Assembly: GCF_900108565.1 (NCBI RefSeq)
Contig: NZ_LT629971.1
Location: forward strand, 2,046,001 to 2,110,000
Direction: 5' to 3'
Length of the DNA: 64,000 nt
From: Mycolicibacterium rutilum
Lineage (GTDB): Bacteria > Actinomycetota > Actinomycetes > Mycobacteriales > Mycobacteriaceae
Positions 29,113-37,648 of the stretch are shown here, one piece after another. A program made the position numbers and the translations under genes. The notes under the pieces were generated by a model. That model worked only from the letters and a program-made list of their open reading frames with translations, was not told the origin of the DNA and made no database searches. The number at the start of each line of letters is the position of its first letter. Positions within the stretch are counted from its first letter, which is position 1.

Positions 29113-29894
29113 TGGACACCGGGGAACCGATCCTCGAACTGCGGGGCGTCAACAAGAGTTTCGGCGTCGTGCACGTCCTGCACGACGTCGACTTCCGCGT
29201 CTACCCCGGACAGGTGACGGCGCTTGTCGGCGACAACGGCGCGGGCAAGTCGACGCTGGTCAAGGCGATTGCCGGGATCCATCCCATCGACACCGGCACC
29301 TACCTCTTCGAGGGCAAACCGGTGACGGTGCGCAGCCCCAACGACGTGTCGGCCCTGGGCATCGAGGTGGTGTACCAGGACCTCGCGCTGTGCGACAACC
29401 TCGACATCGTCGAGAACATGTTCCTCGGCCGCGAACTCAAGTCCCGCGGCATGCTCGACGAGGCGCGGATGGAGACGATGGCGCGCGACGCGCTCACCTC
29501 GCTGTCGGTGCGGACGGTCAAGTCGGTGCGCCAGCCGGTGTCGAGTTTGTCAGGGGGACAACGTCAGACGGTGGCGATCGCGAAATCGGTGCTGTGGAAC
29601 AGCAAGGTCGTCCTGCTCGACGAGCCCACCGCCGCGCTCGGGGTCGCGCAGACCCGTCAGGTGATCGAGTTGGTGCGCGGACTGGCGGACCGCGGCCTCG
29701 GCGTCGTGCTGATCTCGCACAACATGGTCGACGTGTTCGAGGTCGCCGACCGGATCTGCGCGCTGTACCTCGGCAGGGTAGCCGCCGACGTCAAGGCATC
29801 CGATGTCACGCACGGGCAGGTGGTGGAGCTGATCACCGCAGGCCGGTCGGGCAGCCTCGGGCTGGCGCCCGCGCAGGCCGCCGAGTCGATGTGA
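29112..29894 (+). CDS. xylG: Sugar ABC transporter ATP-binding protein (single ATPase domain)
   Basis: A 260-residue ABC ATPase with Walker A GDNGAGKST near residue 41, the signature LSGGQRQTVAIAK near 145, and Walker B VVLLDEPTAALG near 165, followed by the LISHNMVDVFEVADRI H-loop. Unlike E. coli XylG it has only one ATPase domain, as in FrcA-type carbohydrate importers, so it should act as a homodimer. ATG overlaps the xylF stop. It energises the import system with the lipoprotein and the permease. Confidence 0.9.
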   Translation: MDTGEPILELRGVNKSFGVVHVLHDVDFRVYPGQVTALVGDNGAGKSTLVKAIAGIHPIDTGTYLFEGKPVTVRSPNDVSALGIEVVYQDLALCDNLDIVENMFLGRELKSRGMLDEARMETMARDALTSLSVRTVKSVRQPVSSLSGGQRQTVAIAKSVLWNSKVVLLDEPTAALGVAQTRQVIELVRGLADRGLGVVLISHNMVDVFEVADRICALYLGRVAADVKASDVTHGQVVELITAGRSGSLGLAPAQAAESM

Positions 29895-29936
29895 ACGTCC
29901 GTCGTGTCTCCCCGGAACGCTGAAGAGGATCTCGAA

Positions 29937-31214
29937 ATGACCGCTGTCCGACCAGAGTCCGACGTCACGCTGGCGGATGCGGACTTCTCCGGCGACGCAC
30001 GCGCCGACGAAACATTCGGTGCTGCCGTGCGCGGTTACCTGCGCCGGGTGCGCGGCGGCGACATGGGTTCGCTACCCGCGGTGCTGGGTCTCGTCGTGCT
30101 GTTCATCGTGTTCGGCCTGGCCAACGACAGGTTCCTGTCCGCGCTGAACCTGGCCAACCTCATCACCCAGGCCGGTTCGATCTGCGTGCTGGCGATGGGT
30201 CTGGTCTTCGTGCTGCTGCTCGGTGACATCGACCTGTCCGCCGGCGTCGCAGGCGGGGTGGCGGCCTGTGCGATGGCGTTGGCCGTCGTCAACACGGGCT
30301 GGCCGTGGTGGATTGCGCTGGTGGCCGGAATTGCCTGCGGCGCAGTGATCGGCCTGGCGATCGGGCTGTTGCGCGCGAAGCTGGGTATCCCGTCGTTCGT
30401 CGTCACCCTCGCGTTCTTTCTCGGCTTGCAGGGTGTCACGCTCAAGCTCATCGGCGAGGGTGGCTCCGTGCGGGTCGATGACCCGGTGATCCGCGGCCTC
30501 ACGATCGCAAACCTGCCCGTCACCATCGGCTGGGCGATCGCTGCAGCCGTCGTAATCGTGTTCGCTGCAATTGAATTCGGTCAGCACCGGCGTAAGAAGG
30601 CGCTGCAACTGGCACACCCGCCGCTGGGCGTCGTCGCCGCCCGGGTCGGCGGCGTGGGCGCGGTGGTTCTCGGCGTCACCTACATACTCAGCGTCAACCG
30701 GAGTGTCAACGTCAACGCCGAGATCCGCGGCATCCCCTATGTGTTGCCGTTGATCCTCGCGCTGCTGATCGCGATGACAGTGGTGCTCAAACGCACCTCC
30801 TACGGCAGGCACATCTACGCGGTCGGCGGCAACGCCGAGGCGGCGCGGCGGGCCGGCATCTCGGTGGACAGGATCCGGATCTCGGTGTTCGTGGTGTGTT
30901 CGTCGCTCGCGGCACTCAGCGGCATCATCGCGGCCTCCTACGCGGGCAAGGTGTCGGCGTCCTCGGGTGCGGGCAACACGTTGCTGTACGCGGTGGGGGC
31001 GGCCGTCATCGGCGGCACCAGCCTGTTCGGCGGCAAGGGCCGGGCCATCGACGCAGTGATCGGCGGTGTGGTGGTGGCGACGATCGCCAACGGGCTCGGC
31101 CTGCTCAACCAGTCGTCGTACATCAACTTCCTGGTGACCGGCGGGGTGCTGCTCCTGGCGGCCAGCGTCGACGCCATCTCGCGGCGCAGGCGCTCCTCGA
31201 CGGGGCTGAGCTAG
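29937..31214 (+). CDS. xylH: Sugar ABC transporter permease (xylose/ribose type)
   Basis: A 425-residue BPD_transp_2-type inner membrane permease with about 10-11 hydrophobic segments after a cytoplasmic N-terminus of about 45 residues. Family motifs are LVFVLLLGDIDLSAGVAGGV near residue 93, LGIPSFVVTLAFFLGLQGVT near 147, YAVGGNAEAARRAGI near 295 and a GTSLFGGKGRAIDAVIGGV segment near 362. A central loop carrying EFGQHRRKKALQLAHPP separates two transmembrane bundles, as in XylH proteins. AAGAGGAT precedes the ATG. The stop TAG shares the palindrome CTAG with the convergent aspB stop. Confidence 0.88.
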   Translation: MTAVRPESDVTLADADFSGDARADETFGAAVRGYLRRVRGGDMGSLPAVLGLVVLFIVFGLANDRFLSALNLANLITQAGSICVLAMGLVFVLLLGDIDLSAGVAGGVAACAMALAVVNTGWPWWIALVAGIACGAVIGLAIGLLRAKLGIPSFVVTLAFFLGLQGVTLKLIGEGGSVRVDDPVIRGLTIANLPVTIGWAIAAAVVIVFAAIEFGQHRRKKALQLAHPPLGVVAARVGGVGAVVLGVTYILSVNRSVNVNAEIRGIPYVLPLILALLIAMTVVLKRTSYGRHIYAVGGNAEAARRAGISVDRIRISVFVVCSSLAALSGIIAASYAGKVSASSGAGNTLLYAVGAAVIGGTSLFGGKGRAIDAVIGGVVVATIANGLGLLNQSSYINFLVTGGVLLLAASVDAISRRRRSSTGLS

Positions 31215-32377
31215 GAACGCTGAGAAGGCAGCCAGCCACCGATACGGCGCAGGGCTTCGGCGATGTCGCCTGTCGGTCCCGCGAACGACAGCCGGACGAA
31301 CGAGCCGCCGCGGTGCGGATCGAAGTCAATTCCCGGTGCGATCGCGACACCGGTGTCGTTCAACAGCTTCGAGCAGAATGTCAGCGAATCTTCGGTCCAG
31401 TGTGAGACGTCGGCGTAGACGTAGAACGCGCCGTCGGTCGGGGCGAGCCGATCGATGCCGATACCGCGCAATCCGTCGAGTAGCAATCGGCGGTTGGCGG
31501 CGTAGTGGTGCAGCAGCGCGTCGGATTCGGCGATCGACTCGGGGCTGAAGGCCGCGACCGCCGCCAGTTGCGGCAGCGTCGGTGGACAGATGGTGAAGTT
31601 GCCGGTCAGCCGGTCCACTGCGCGCTGCAGCTCCTTGGGCACCAGAAGCCAACCCAGCCGCCAGCCAGTCATTGCGAAGTACTTCGAAAAGCTGTTCACC
31701 ACAACGGAATCCCGCGACGTCGCCCAAGCGCAGCTGGTCGCCGGCGCGCCCTCGTAGACCAACCCGTGGTATACCTCGTCGCTGATCAGCCGCGCACCGC
31801 CGGCCGAACACCACGATGCGATCGCGGCGAGTTCCTCAGGCGGGATCACCGTCCCGGTCGGGTTGGCCGGGCTGGCCACGATGACCCCTTGGACCGGCGG
31901 GTCGAGCGCCTCGAGCATCTGCACCGTGGGCTGGAACCGGGTCTCGGGGCCGCACGGGATCTCGACGACCTCACAGCCCAACGCGGACAGGATGTTTCGG
32001 TAGCAGGGGTAGCCGGGGCTGGCTATCGCGACCCGGTCCCCGGCGTCGAAGCAAGCCAGGAATGCCAGCAGGAAGCCGCCGGAGGAGCCCGTCGTGATCA
32101 CGACGTCGTCCGGATCGACCGTCAGCCCGTGCCGGTCCAGATACTGCCCGGCGATCGCCGCACGCAACTCCGGGATCCCGAGCGCGACCGTGTAGCCGAG
32201 CACGGTCGTGTCGAGTGCCTCCTTGGCTGCCGCGCGCACCGCCGCCGGTGCGCCCGCACTCGGTTGACCGGCCGACAGATTGACCAGGTCACCGTGGCTA
32301 CGCTGGCGCTCCGCGGCGGCCAGCCACACGTCCATCACATAGAACGGCGGGATGCCGGACCGAAGCGAGACGTTCAC
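31211..32377 (-). CDS. aspB: Pyridoxal-phosphate aminotransferase, AspB (Rv3565) type
   Basis: A 388-residue class I/II aminotransferase that matches M. tuberculosis Rv3565 closely (GIPPFYVMDVWLAAAERQR near residue 8, VVITTGSSGGFLLAFLACFD near 100, VVNSFSKYFAMTGWRLGWLL near 230 with the PLP lysine in SFSKYF, GSFVRLSFAGPTGDI near 362). The amino donor and acceptor are not defined by sequence. The GTG at 32377 gives the conserved N-terminus, with GGAGGG immediately before it. The open frame upstream runs through the ArsR gene and is not real. It lies next to the KstR2 block in the same place as in M. tuberculosis. Confidence 0.9.
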   Translation of the reverse strand: MNVSLRSGIPPFYVMDVWLAAAERQRSHGDLVNLSAGQPSAGAPAAVRAAAKEALDTTVLGYTVALGIPELRAAIAGQYLDRHGLTVDPDDVVITTGSSGGFLLAFLACFDAGDRVAIASPGYPCYRNILSALGCEVVEIPCGPETRFQPTVQMLEALDPPVQGVIVASPANPTGTVIPPEELAAIASWCSAGGARLISDEVYHGLVYEGAPATSCAWATSRDSVVVNSFSKYFAMTGWRLGWLLVPKELQRAVDRLTGNFTICPPTLPQLAAVAAFSPESIAESDALLHHYAANRRLLLDGLRGIGIDRLAPTDGAFYVYADVSHWTEDSLTFCSKLLNDTGVAIAPGIDFDPHRGGSFVRLSFAGPTGDIAEALRRIGGWLPSQRS

Positions 32378-32387
32378 CCCTCCAACG

Positions 32388-32681
32388 CTAGCCGGTCGCC
32401 CGGAGCACCGCGTCGAGCAGTCCGGGAAACAGGTCGTCGAGTTCTGCGCGACGAAGCCAGAGGAATTTCCTCCTGCCCTGCTCTCGCTCACCGACGACGC
32501 CGGCCGACACGAGGGTCCTGATGTGGTGGCTCGCCGTCGATTTCGTGACAGGGACGTCGAGTTCCCCGCAACCGAGTTCACCGTCGCGTGCCGCCAGTTG
32601 GCGGACGATGCCGATGCGGACCGGGTCGGCGAGCGCTTGAAGAACGGTGATGCCGTCGGACACAGACTGTACGATGATCAT
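32388..32681 (-). CDS. ArsR-family regulator
   Basis: A 97-residue winged-helix protein: ALADPVRIGIVRQLAARDGE near residue 16, then TKSTASHHIRTLVSAGVVGE near 45 (recognition helix) and GRRKFLWLRRAELDDLFPGL (beta-wing and C-terminal helix). There is no CxC metal-binding pair in the recognition helix. Cys38 is the only cysteine, so metal sensing is unlikely. It is divergent from a DUF1330 gene only 35 bases away, the likely target. It reads in the same direction as aspB, 10 bases upstream of it. Confidence 0.85.
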   Translation of the reverse strand: MIIVQSVSDGITVLQALADPVRIGIVRQLAARDGELGCGELDVPVTKSTASHHIRTLVSAGVVGEREQGRRKFLWLRRAELDDLFPGLLDAVLRATG

Positions 32682-32716
32682 CGAACAATATCACCGCCTG
32701 CAGGAGTCCGGATGCC

Positions 32717-33037
32717 ATGACCGCCGCCTACCTCATCCATGCCGATCCCGACTCCGGGTACGGCAACCCGGCAGGTATGGCCGAGTACGCCGTGCAGGTC
32801 CGCGCCATCGTCGAGGCTTTCGACGGCGTGTATCACTCGCGCCACAAACGGACTCGAGTGCTCGAGGGCGATTGGAAACCGGAATTCATCACGATGATCG
32901 AGTTCCCCTCCATGACGCGGTTGCTCGAGTTCTACGAGTCGGAGGAGTACCGCCCGTGGCTCGAGCTGCGCAAGGAGGCCGGGGACGGCAGCATCGTCGT
33001 CGTGGAAGCGGGCGGACCGGATTTCGCGACCGCCTAG
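32717..33037 (+). CDS. DUF1330-type small protein
   Basis: A 106-residue protein with the DUF1330 / dimeric ferredoxin-like pattern: AYLIHADPDSGYGNPAGMAEY at the start (by position), YAVQVRAIVEAFDGVYHSRH, LEGDWKPEFITMIEFPSMTR near residue 49 and a FYESEEYRPWLELRKEAG segment near 72. The family has no firmly assigned activity. It is divergent from the ArsR gene, suggesting a regulator-target pair. Its TAG shares the bases CTAG with the convergent fadE33 stop. Confidence 0.8.
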   Translation: MTAAYLIHADPDSGYGNPAGMAEYAVQVRAIVEAFDGVYHSRHKRTRVLEGDWKPEFITMIEFPSMTRLLEFYESEEYRPWLELRKEAGDGSIVVVEAGGPDFATA

Positions 33038-33975
33038 AGCACCTCGGATTCCAGGCGCCGCAGGTACTCGCGCGGCGGGCCGAGCAGCTGCGCACTGCCG
33101 TGTGCACGCTTGAAATACAGCTGGATGTCGTGTTCCCAGGTGATCGCGATACCGCCGTGCATCTGGACGGCCTCGGCAGCGACCTTGGTGAACGCCTCGC
33201 TGGCGCTGAACCGGGCCAGCGCCGCCGCCGTCGGTGACGGCGCGGAGATCGCCTCGTCGACGACGGCTCGCGCCGACTGCACCGCGACGTACAGGTCGGC
33301 CATCCGGTGCTTGAGGGCCTGGAAGCTGCCGATCGGCCTGCCGAACTGCACGCGGTCCTTGGTGTACTGCACGGTGAGGTCGAGGCAGCGGGAGGCGGCG
33401 CCGATCTGCTCGGCCGCCAGTAGCAGCGCCGCGGTGTCGGCGAGGCCGGGGTCGGCGCCGATGTCGGTGGTCTCCCGGGCCTCGACGCGGGCCAGTCGGC
33501 GGGTCGGGTCCATGGCATCGAGGCGTTCGGCGGTCATGCCCGTCCACCGGGTCAGCCGCTCACCGTCGGCGCCGATCACCACGTCGGCGATGTCGCCGTT
33601 GACCACGTAGCCGGAGTCGAACACCACGGTGCCCACCTGCGTGCCCTCGGCGAGACCCTCGAGCGCTTCGGTGTCCGGCTCGTCAGCCGCCTGCAGAGCC
33701 AGCTCGGCCAGTGTGGTGCCCAGCAGCGGGGTCGGAACCAGCGCCTTGCCGAGTTCCTCGAGGACGACGGCCGCGTCGGCCAGCTCGCCGCCTGCCCCGC
33801 CGAGCTCTTCGGGCACCACCAGCGCGGCTGCACCGACCTGCTCGCACAGCAGCGACCACAGCGATTCGTCATATCCGCGTTCGGATTCCATCGCCGCGCG
33901 CACCGCGGCCGGCGATGCGTGCTTCTCCACCAGCGCCGCGACGGTCTCGCGGAGCAGTTGCCGTTCTTCGGTCAT
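33034..33975 (-). CDS. fadE33: Acyl-CoA dehydrogenase FadE33 (HIP degradation)
   Basis: A 313-residue ACAD-like subunit, shorter than typical homomeric enzymes. It has VPEELGGAGGELADAAVVLE near residue 53, YTKDRVQFGRPIGSFQALKH near 218, and GGIAITWEHDIQLYFKRAHG near 282. It matches the position and type of M. tuberculosis Rv3564 (FadE33), one of the heteromeric steroid ACADs acting in HIP degradation. Heteromeric partners are usually adjacent half-length ACADs, and fadE32 is directly upstream with an ATGA overlap. It is fourth in the fadD3-fadE31-fadE32-fadE33 operon and probably under the KstR2 operator at 37619. Confidence 0.9.
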   Translation of the reverse strand: MTEERQLLRETVAALVEKHASPAAVRAAMESERGYDESLWSLLCEQVGAAALVVPEELGGAGGELADAAVVLEELGKALVPTPLLGTTLAELALQAADEPDTEALEGLAEGTQVGTVVFDSGYVVNGDIADVVIGADGERLTRWTGMTAERLDAMDPTRRLARVEARETTDIGADPGLADTAALLLAAEQIGAASRCLDLTVQYTKDRVQFGRPIGSFQALKHRMADLYVAVQSARAVVDEAISAPSPTAAALARFSASEAFTKVAAEAVQMHGGIAITWEHDIQLYFKRAHGSAQLLGPPREYLRRLESEVL

Positions 33976-34928
33976 CAGAAGGCCTCCAGTACCCGCCGGC
34001 GGTGGACCGCGGGATCTCCCCACGCCGAGCGCAGCGCCTGCACCCGCAGCAGCCACAGTGACAGGTCGTGCTCCTGGGTGAATCCGATGGCGCCGTGCGT
34101 CTGCAGCGCCGAGCGCGCCGCGAGCAGTGCGGCGTCGGACGCGGCGGCCTTCGCGGCGCTGACATCGCGCGCGGTGTCCGGTGAACCGTCGGCCAGTGAC
34201 AGCGCCGCCCCGTAGATCAGCGGCCTGGCCAGCTCGACGGCGATGTGCACGTCGGCGAGCTTGTGCTTGATCGCCTGGTAGGTGCCGATCGCCTTGCCGA
34301 ACTGGCTGCGCTGCTTGGCGTATTCGACCGACATGTCGAGCATCGCCTGCCCGGCACCGACGAGTTGGGCCGCGGTCGTCAGCGCCCCGAACTCGTAGGC
34401 ACGCGCCACGTCGGCGGGCCTGCCGTCGCCGGAGGCGCTGACGTCGAACAGCTTTCGGCTGGGGTCGACGGACTCGTGCTGGTCGCCTGCAGTACCGTCG
34501 CACACCTCGCCGTCGGTGGCGAGCAGGATCAGCCCCGCGGTGTCGGCGTCGACGGCCCTCGGCACCTGCGGCGGTGCTGCGACGGTCGCGATCAGCTCCC
34601 CGGAGGCCAGCGCAACGGCGCGGTCGTCGTCGGCCAGCAGAACAGGCGCAACCGCGATGGATTCGGCCACCGGGCCGGGTACACACCAGCGGCCGAGCCG
34701 CTCTGCGGCCACCACCAGATCTACTGGGTGGGCCTCGATCCCGTCGTACTTCTCGGGCACGGCGAGGGCGGTGACGCCGAGTTCTGCCAGTTGTGCCCAC
34801 ACCTTGCGCCCAGGCGCACTGTCACCGCCGGCCCAGGCTCGCACCACACTCGGCAGGTCGGCGGCGCCGAGCGCGGCGTCGATGCTGGCGGCGAAGTCGC
34901 GCTGCTGTTCGTCCAATTCGAAGTTCAT
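33975..34928 (-). CDS. fadE32: Acyl-CoA dehydrogenase FadE32 (HIP degradation)
   Basis: A 317-residue ACAD-like subunit with MNFELDEQQRDFAASIDAAL at the N-terminus, a VPEKYDGIEAHPVDLVVAAE segment near residue 55, EYAKQRSQFGKAIGTYQAIK near 202 and HGAIGFTQEHDLSLWLLRVQ near 270. It corresponds to M. tuberculosis Rv3563 (FadE32), which pairs with neighbouring FadE subunits in ring C/D catabolism. Which of the paired subunits carries the catalytic base cannot be fixed by eye. ATG 34928 lies 4 bases after the fadE31 stop. Confidence 0.9.
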   Translation of the reverse strand: MNFELDEQQRDFAASIDAALGAADLPSVVRAWAGGDSAPGRKVWAQLAELGVTALAVPEKYDGIEAHPVDLVVAAERLGRWCVPGPVAESIAVAPVLLADDDRAVALASGELIATVAAPPQVPRAVDADTAGLILLATDGEVCDGTAGDQHESVDPSRKLFDVSASGDGRPADVARAYEFGALTTAAQLVGAGQAMLDMSVEYAKQRSQFGKAIGTYQAIKHKLADVHIAVELARPLIYGAALSLADGSPDTARDVSAAKAAASDAALLAARSALQTHGAIGFTQEHDLSLWLLRVQALRSAWGDPAVHRRRVLEAF

Positions 34929-34932
34929 GTGT

Positions 34933-36057
34933 CTACTTTCGGGGCAGTCCCAGCAGGCGCTCGGCGATGATGTTGCGCTGAATCTCGTTGGTGCCCGCAT
35001 AGATCGGGCCGCCGAGCGCGAACAACAGCCCGTCGGTCCAGTGGTCGGCCAGTTCGGCGTCGGCACCGCGCAGATCCAACGCGGTCTGATGGATGGCGAC
35101 ATCGAGGTCCGACCAGAACACCTTGGTCACACTCGACTCAGCGCCCAGTTCACCACCCCCGGCCACCCGGGTCACCGTCCCGAAGGTGTGCAGGCGATAG
35201 GCCTGGGCCTTGATCCAGGCGTCGGCGACCCGGTCGGCGTACGCGGGGTCGGAGTCTTGTTTCCATTGCGCGACAAGGCGTTCTGCCGGAGCGAGGAAGC
35301 GGGCAGGGCTGCGCAGCGACATGCCGCGTTCGTTGCTCGACGTGCTCATCGCCGCGCGCCACCCGTCGTGCACCTCGCCGATCACGTCGTTGTCGGGTAC
35401 GAACACGTCGTCGAGAAAGACCTCACCGAAGCCGGTGTCGCCACCCAACTGTGCGATGGGTCGCACCGTGACGCCGTCGGCCTTGAGGTCGAACATGAAG
35501 TACGTCAGGCCGCGGTGGCGCTCGGCTTCGGGGTCCGATCGGAACAGGCCGAATGCGCGCTCGCCGAACGGGGCGCGCGAACTCCAAATTTTCTGCCCGT
35601 TGAGCAGCCACCCACCGTCGGTCTTGGTGGCCGTCGAGCGCAGCGACGCCAGGTCGCTGCCGGACTCCGGCTCGGACCACGCCTGCGCCCAGATCTCCTC
35701 ACCGCTGGCCATTTTCGGGAGCACGCGATCGAGTTGCTCCTCGGTGCCGTGCGCGAACAACGTCGGTGCCAGCATCGAGGTGCCGTTCGCGCTGGCGCGG
35801 CCCGGCGCCCCGGCGCGGAAGTATTCCTCTTCGTAGACCACCCACTGCAGCAGGCTGGCGTCGCGGCCGCCGTATTTCTCCGGCCAGGTGATCACCGATA
35901 GGCCGGCGTCGAAAAGCACCTTGTCCCACCGCCGGTGCTGCTCGAATCCCTCGGCGGTGTCATACGACTTGGTGGGGAAGTTGTCCTTGTTGGCGGCCAG
36001 GAACTCCCGTACCTCGGCCTGGAATTCGCGTGTCGCGTCGTCGAAACTCAAGTCCAT
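34933..36057 (-). CDS. fadE31: Acyl-CoA dehydrogenase FadE31 (HIP degradation)
   Basis: A full-length 374-residue ACAD: VITWPEKYGGRDASLLQWVV near residue 55, WSEPESGSDLASLRSTATKT near 127 (FAD/substrate segment), NGQKIWSSRAPFGERAFGLF near 152, and the C-terminal LGGPIYAGTNEIQRNIIAER. It corresponds to M. tuberculosis Rv3562 (FadE31). The ATG at 36057 overlaps the fadD3 stop. It belongs to the KstR2-controlled operon that starts at fadD3. Confidence 0.92.
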   Translation of the reverse strand: MDLSFDDATREFQAEVREFLAANKDNFPTKSYDTAEGFEQHRRWDKVLFDAGLSVITWPEKYGGRDASLLQWVVYEEEYFRAGAPGRASANGTSMLAPTLFAHGTEEQLDRVLPKMASGEEIWAQAWSEPESGSDLASLRSTATKTDGGWLLNGQKIWSSRAPFGERAFGLFRSDPEAERHRGLTYFMFDLKADGVTVRPIAQLGGDTGFGEVFLDDVFVPDNDVIGEVHDGWRAAMSTSSNERGMSLRSPARFLAPAERLVAQWKQDSDPAYADRVADAWIKAQAYRLHTFGTVTRVAGGGELGAESSVTKVFWSDLDVAIHQTALDLRGADAELADHWTDGLLFALGGPIYAGTNEIQRNIIAERLLGLPRK

Positions 36058-37601
36058 CAGGAAGCTCCAGCCCTCTCGCGCAGTATCGGTTTGACCACCT
36101 TGCCCCCGGGGTTGCGCGGCAGTACGTCGAGGAACTCCACCGAGCGGGGTGTCTTGAAGTTCGCCAAATGCTCACGCGTGTAGGCGATCACGGTCTCCTC
36201 GTCCAGGTTCGCGCCGGGTTTGCGGACCACGAACGCCTTGCCGACCTCGCCGAGCCGTTCGTCGGGTACGCCGATCACCGCGGACTCGGCCACCCCGTCC
36301 AGGCGGGCCAGCACCTGCTCGATCTCGGCGGGGTAGACGTTGAACCCGCCGCAGATGTACATGTCCTTGAGCCTGTCCGTGATACGCAGGTTGCCGCTGT
36401 CGTCGACGGCGCCGACGTCACCGGTGTGCAACCAGCCGTCGGAGTCGATGGTCGCGGCGGTGGCGTCGGGATCGTCGAGGTAGCCGAGCATCACGTTGGG
36501 CCCGCGCAGCAGGACCTCACCGGAGCCGTCGTCGGCCGGGTTGTCGATGCGCAGTTCGAAATCCGCGATCGGGCGCCCCGACGTTGTCGCGACGGTGACA
36601 GCGTCGTCGTCGGGTCGGCACATGGTGCCGAAACCGCTGGCCTCGGTGAGGCCATAAGCGGTCAGCACGATGTCGATGTCGAGTTCGGTCTGCATCCGTT
36701 CGATCAGCACGACCGGGATCGTCGCGGCACCGGTGACCGCGAACCGCAGCGAGGTCAGGTCGTAGTCGCCGCGCTTCGGGTGGTCGAGCAGCGTCTGGTA
36801 GATCGTGGGCGGGCCGGGCAGCACCGTGATGCGATGACGCTGGACGGCCGCCATCGTCGTCTCGGGATCGAAGGTCAGCTGAGGGATGAGCGTGGCGCCG
36901 GTCTGCAGGCAGGCCAGGATGCCGGCCTTGTATCCGAAGTTGTGGAAAAACGGGTTGATGCACAGGTAGCGGTCGGCGCTGCTGAGTTGCCCGCACTCCG
37001 CCCACGCCGCCGGGGCGGCCAGCGATTGCCGGTGCGCGCACAGCACGCCCTTGCTGCGGCCGGTGGTGCCGGAGGTGAACAGGATGTCGGAGACGTCGTC
37101 CGGTTGCACTGCGGCGGCGCGGGTGTCGACGGCTTCGAGGTCGGTGCCCGCGGCGACGAATTCCTCCCAGGTGCCGTCGTCCTTCTCCACCGGGACCCGC
37201 ACGATGTGGCGGAGGTCCGGGACGTCCCCGCGGTCGATGGAAGCTGCCTTGTCGGCGCCGAGGAACTCACCGGACGCGAACAGCAGGGGAGCGTTGGTGC
37301 GCGCGAGGATGTCGGTGGCCTCGCCGGCGGTGTAGCGGGTGTTCAGCGGCACCATGACCCCGCCTGCGTAATGCGTCGCCAGGCAGGCGACCACCCAGTG
37401 CCAGGTGTTCGGCGACCAGATCGCGACGCGGTCCCCGGCGCTGATGCCGAGTTCGATCATGGCGGCGGCGGCGCGCCGGACCTCGGCTCGCAGCTCGGCG
37501 AAGGTGAAGCTGCGGTCCTCGGTGATCAGGGCCGGATGGTCGCGGAACCGGTCGGCAATGTGGTCCAAGACCTGGGGAATGGTCCTTGGATCCGAACTCA
37601 T
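36057..37601 (-). CDS. fadD3: HIP-CoA ligase FadD3
   Basis: FadD3 attaches CoA to HIP (3aa-H-4a(3'-propanoate)-7ab-methylhexahydro-1,5-indanedione), which commits rings C and D to degradation. HIP-CoA is also the effector that releases KstR2. The 514-residue adenylating enzyme has ILFTSGTTGRSKGVLCAHRQ near residue 170 (P-loop), YGLTEASGFGTMCRPDDDAV near 302, GWLHTGDVGAVDDSGNLRIT near 390 and NPGGKVVKPILRERAG at the end with the catalytic lysine. It is divergent from fadE30, with a perfect KstR2 site 17 bases upstream of its start. Confidence 0.95.
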   Translation of the reverse strand: MSSDPRTIPQVLDHIADRFRDHPALITEDRSFTFAELRAEVRRAAAAMIELGISAGDRVAIWSPNTWHWVVACLATHYAGGVMVPLNTRYTAGEATDILARTNAPLLFASGEFLGADKAASIDRGDVPDLRHIVRVPVEKDDGTWEEFVAAGTDLEAVDTRAAAVQPDDVSDILFTSGTTGRSKGVLCAHRQSLAAPAAWAECGQLSSADRYLCINPFFHNFGYKAGILACLQTGATLIPQLTFDPETTMAAVQRHRITVLPGPPTIYQTLLDHPKRGDYDLTSLRFAVTGAATIPVVLIERMQTELDIDIVLTAYGLTEASGFGTMCRPDDDAVTVATTSGRPIADFELRIDNPADDGSGEVLLRGPNVMLGYLDDPDATAATIDSDGWLHTGDVGAVDDSGNLRITDRLKDMYICGGFNVYPAEIEQVLARLDGVAESAVIGVPDERLGEVGKAFVVRKPGANLDEETVIAYTREHLANFKTPRSVEFLDVLPRNPGGKVVKPILRERAGAS

Positions 37602-37618
37602 CGACGCTCCCTCAACAA

Positions 37619-37632
37619 AGCAAGTGCTTGGT
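37619..37632. promoter_or_regulatory. KstR2 operator between fadD3 and fadE30
   Basis: AGCAAGTGCTTGGT matches the KstR2 consensus ANCAAGNNCTTGNT at all defined positions. It sits in the 47-base gap between the divergent fadD3 and fadE30 starts, so it must control both promoters. The gap is short enough that the fadE30 mRNA may be nearly leaderless. Confidence 0.93.
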
Positions 37633-37648
37633 AGGTTAGCCTACAAGG

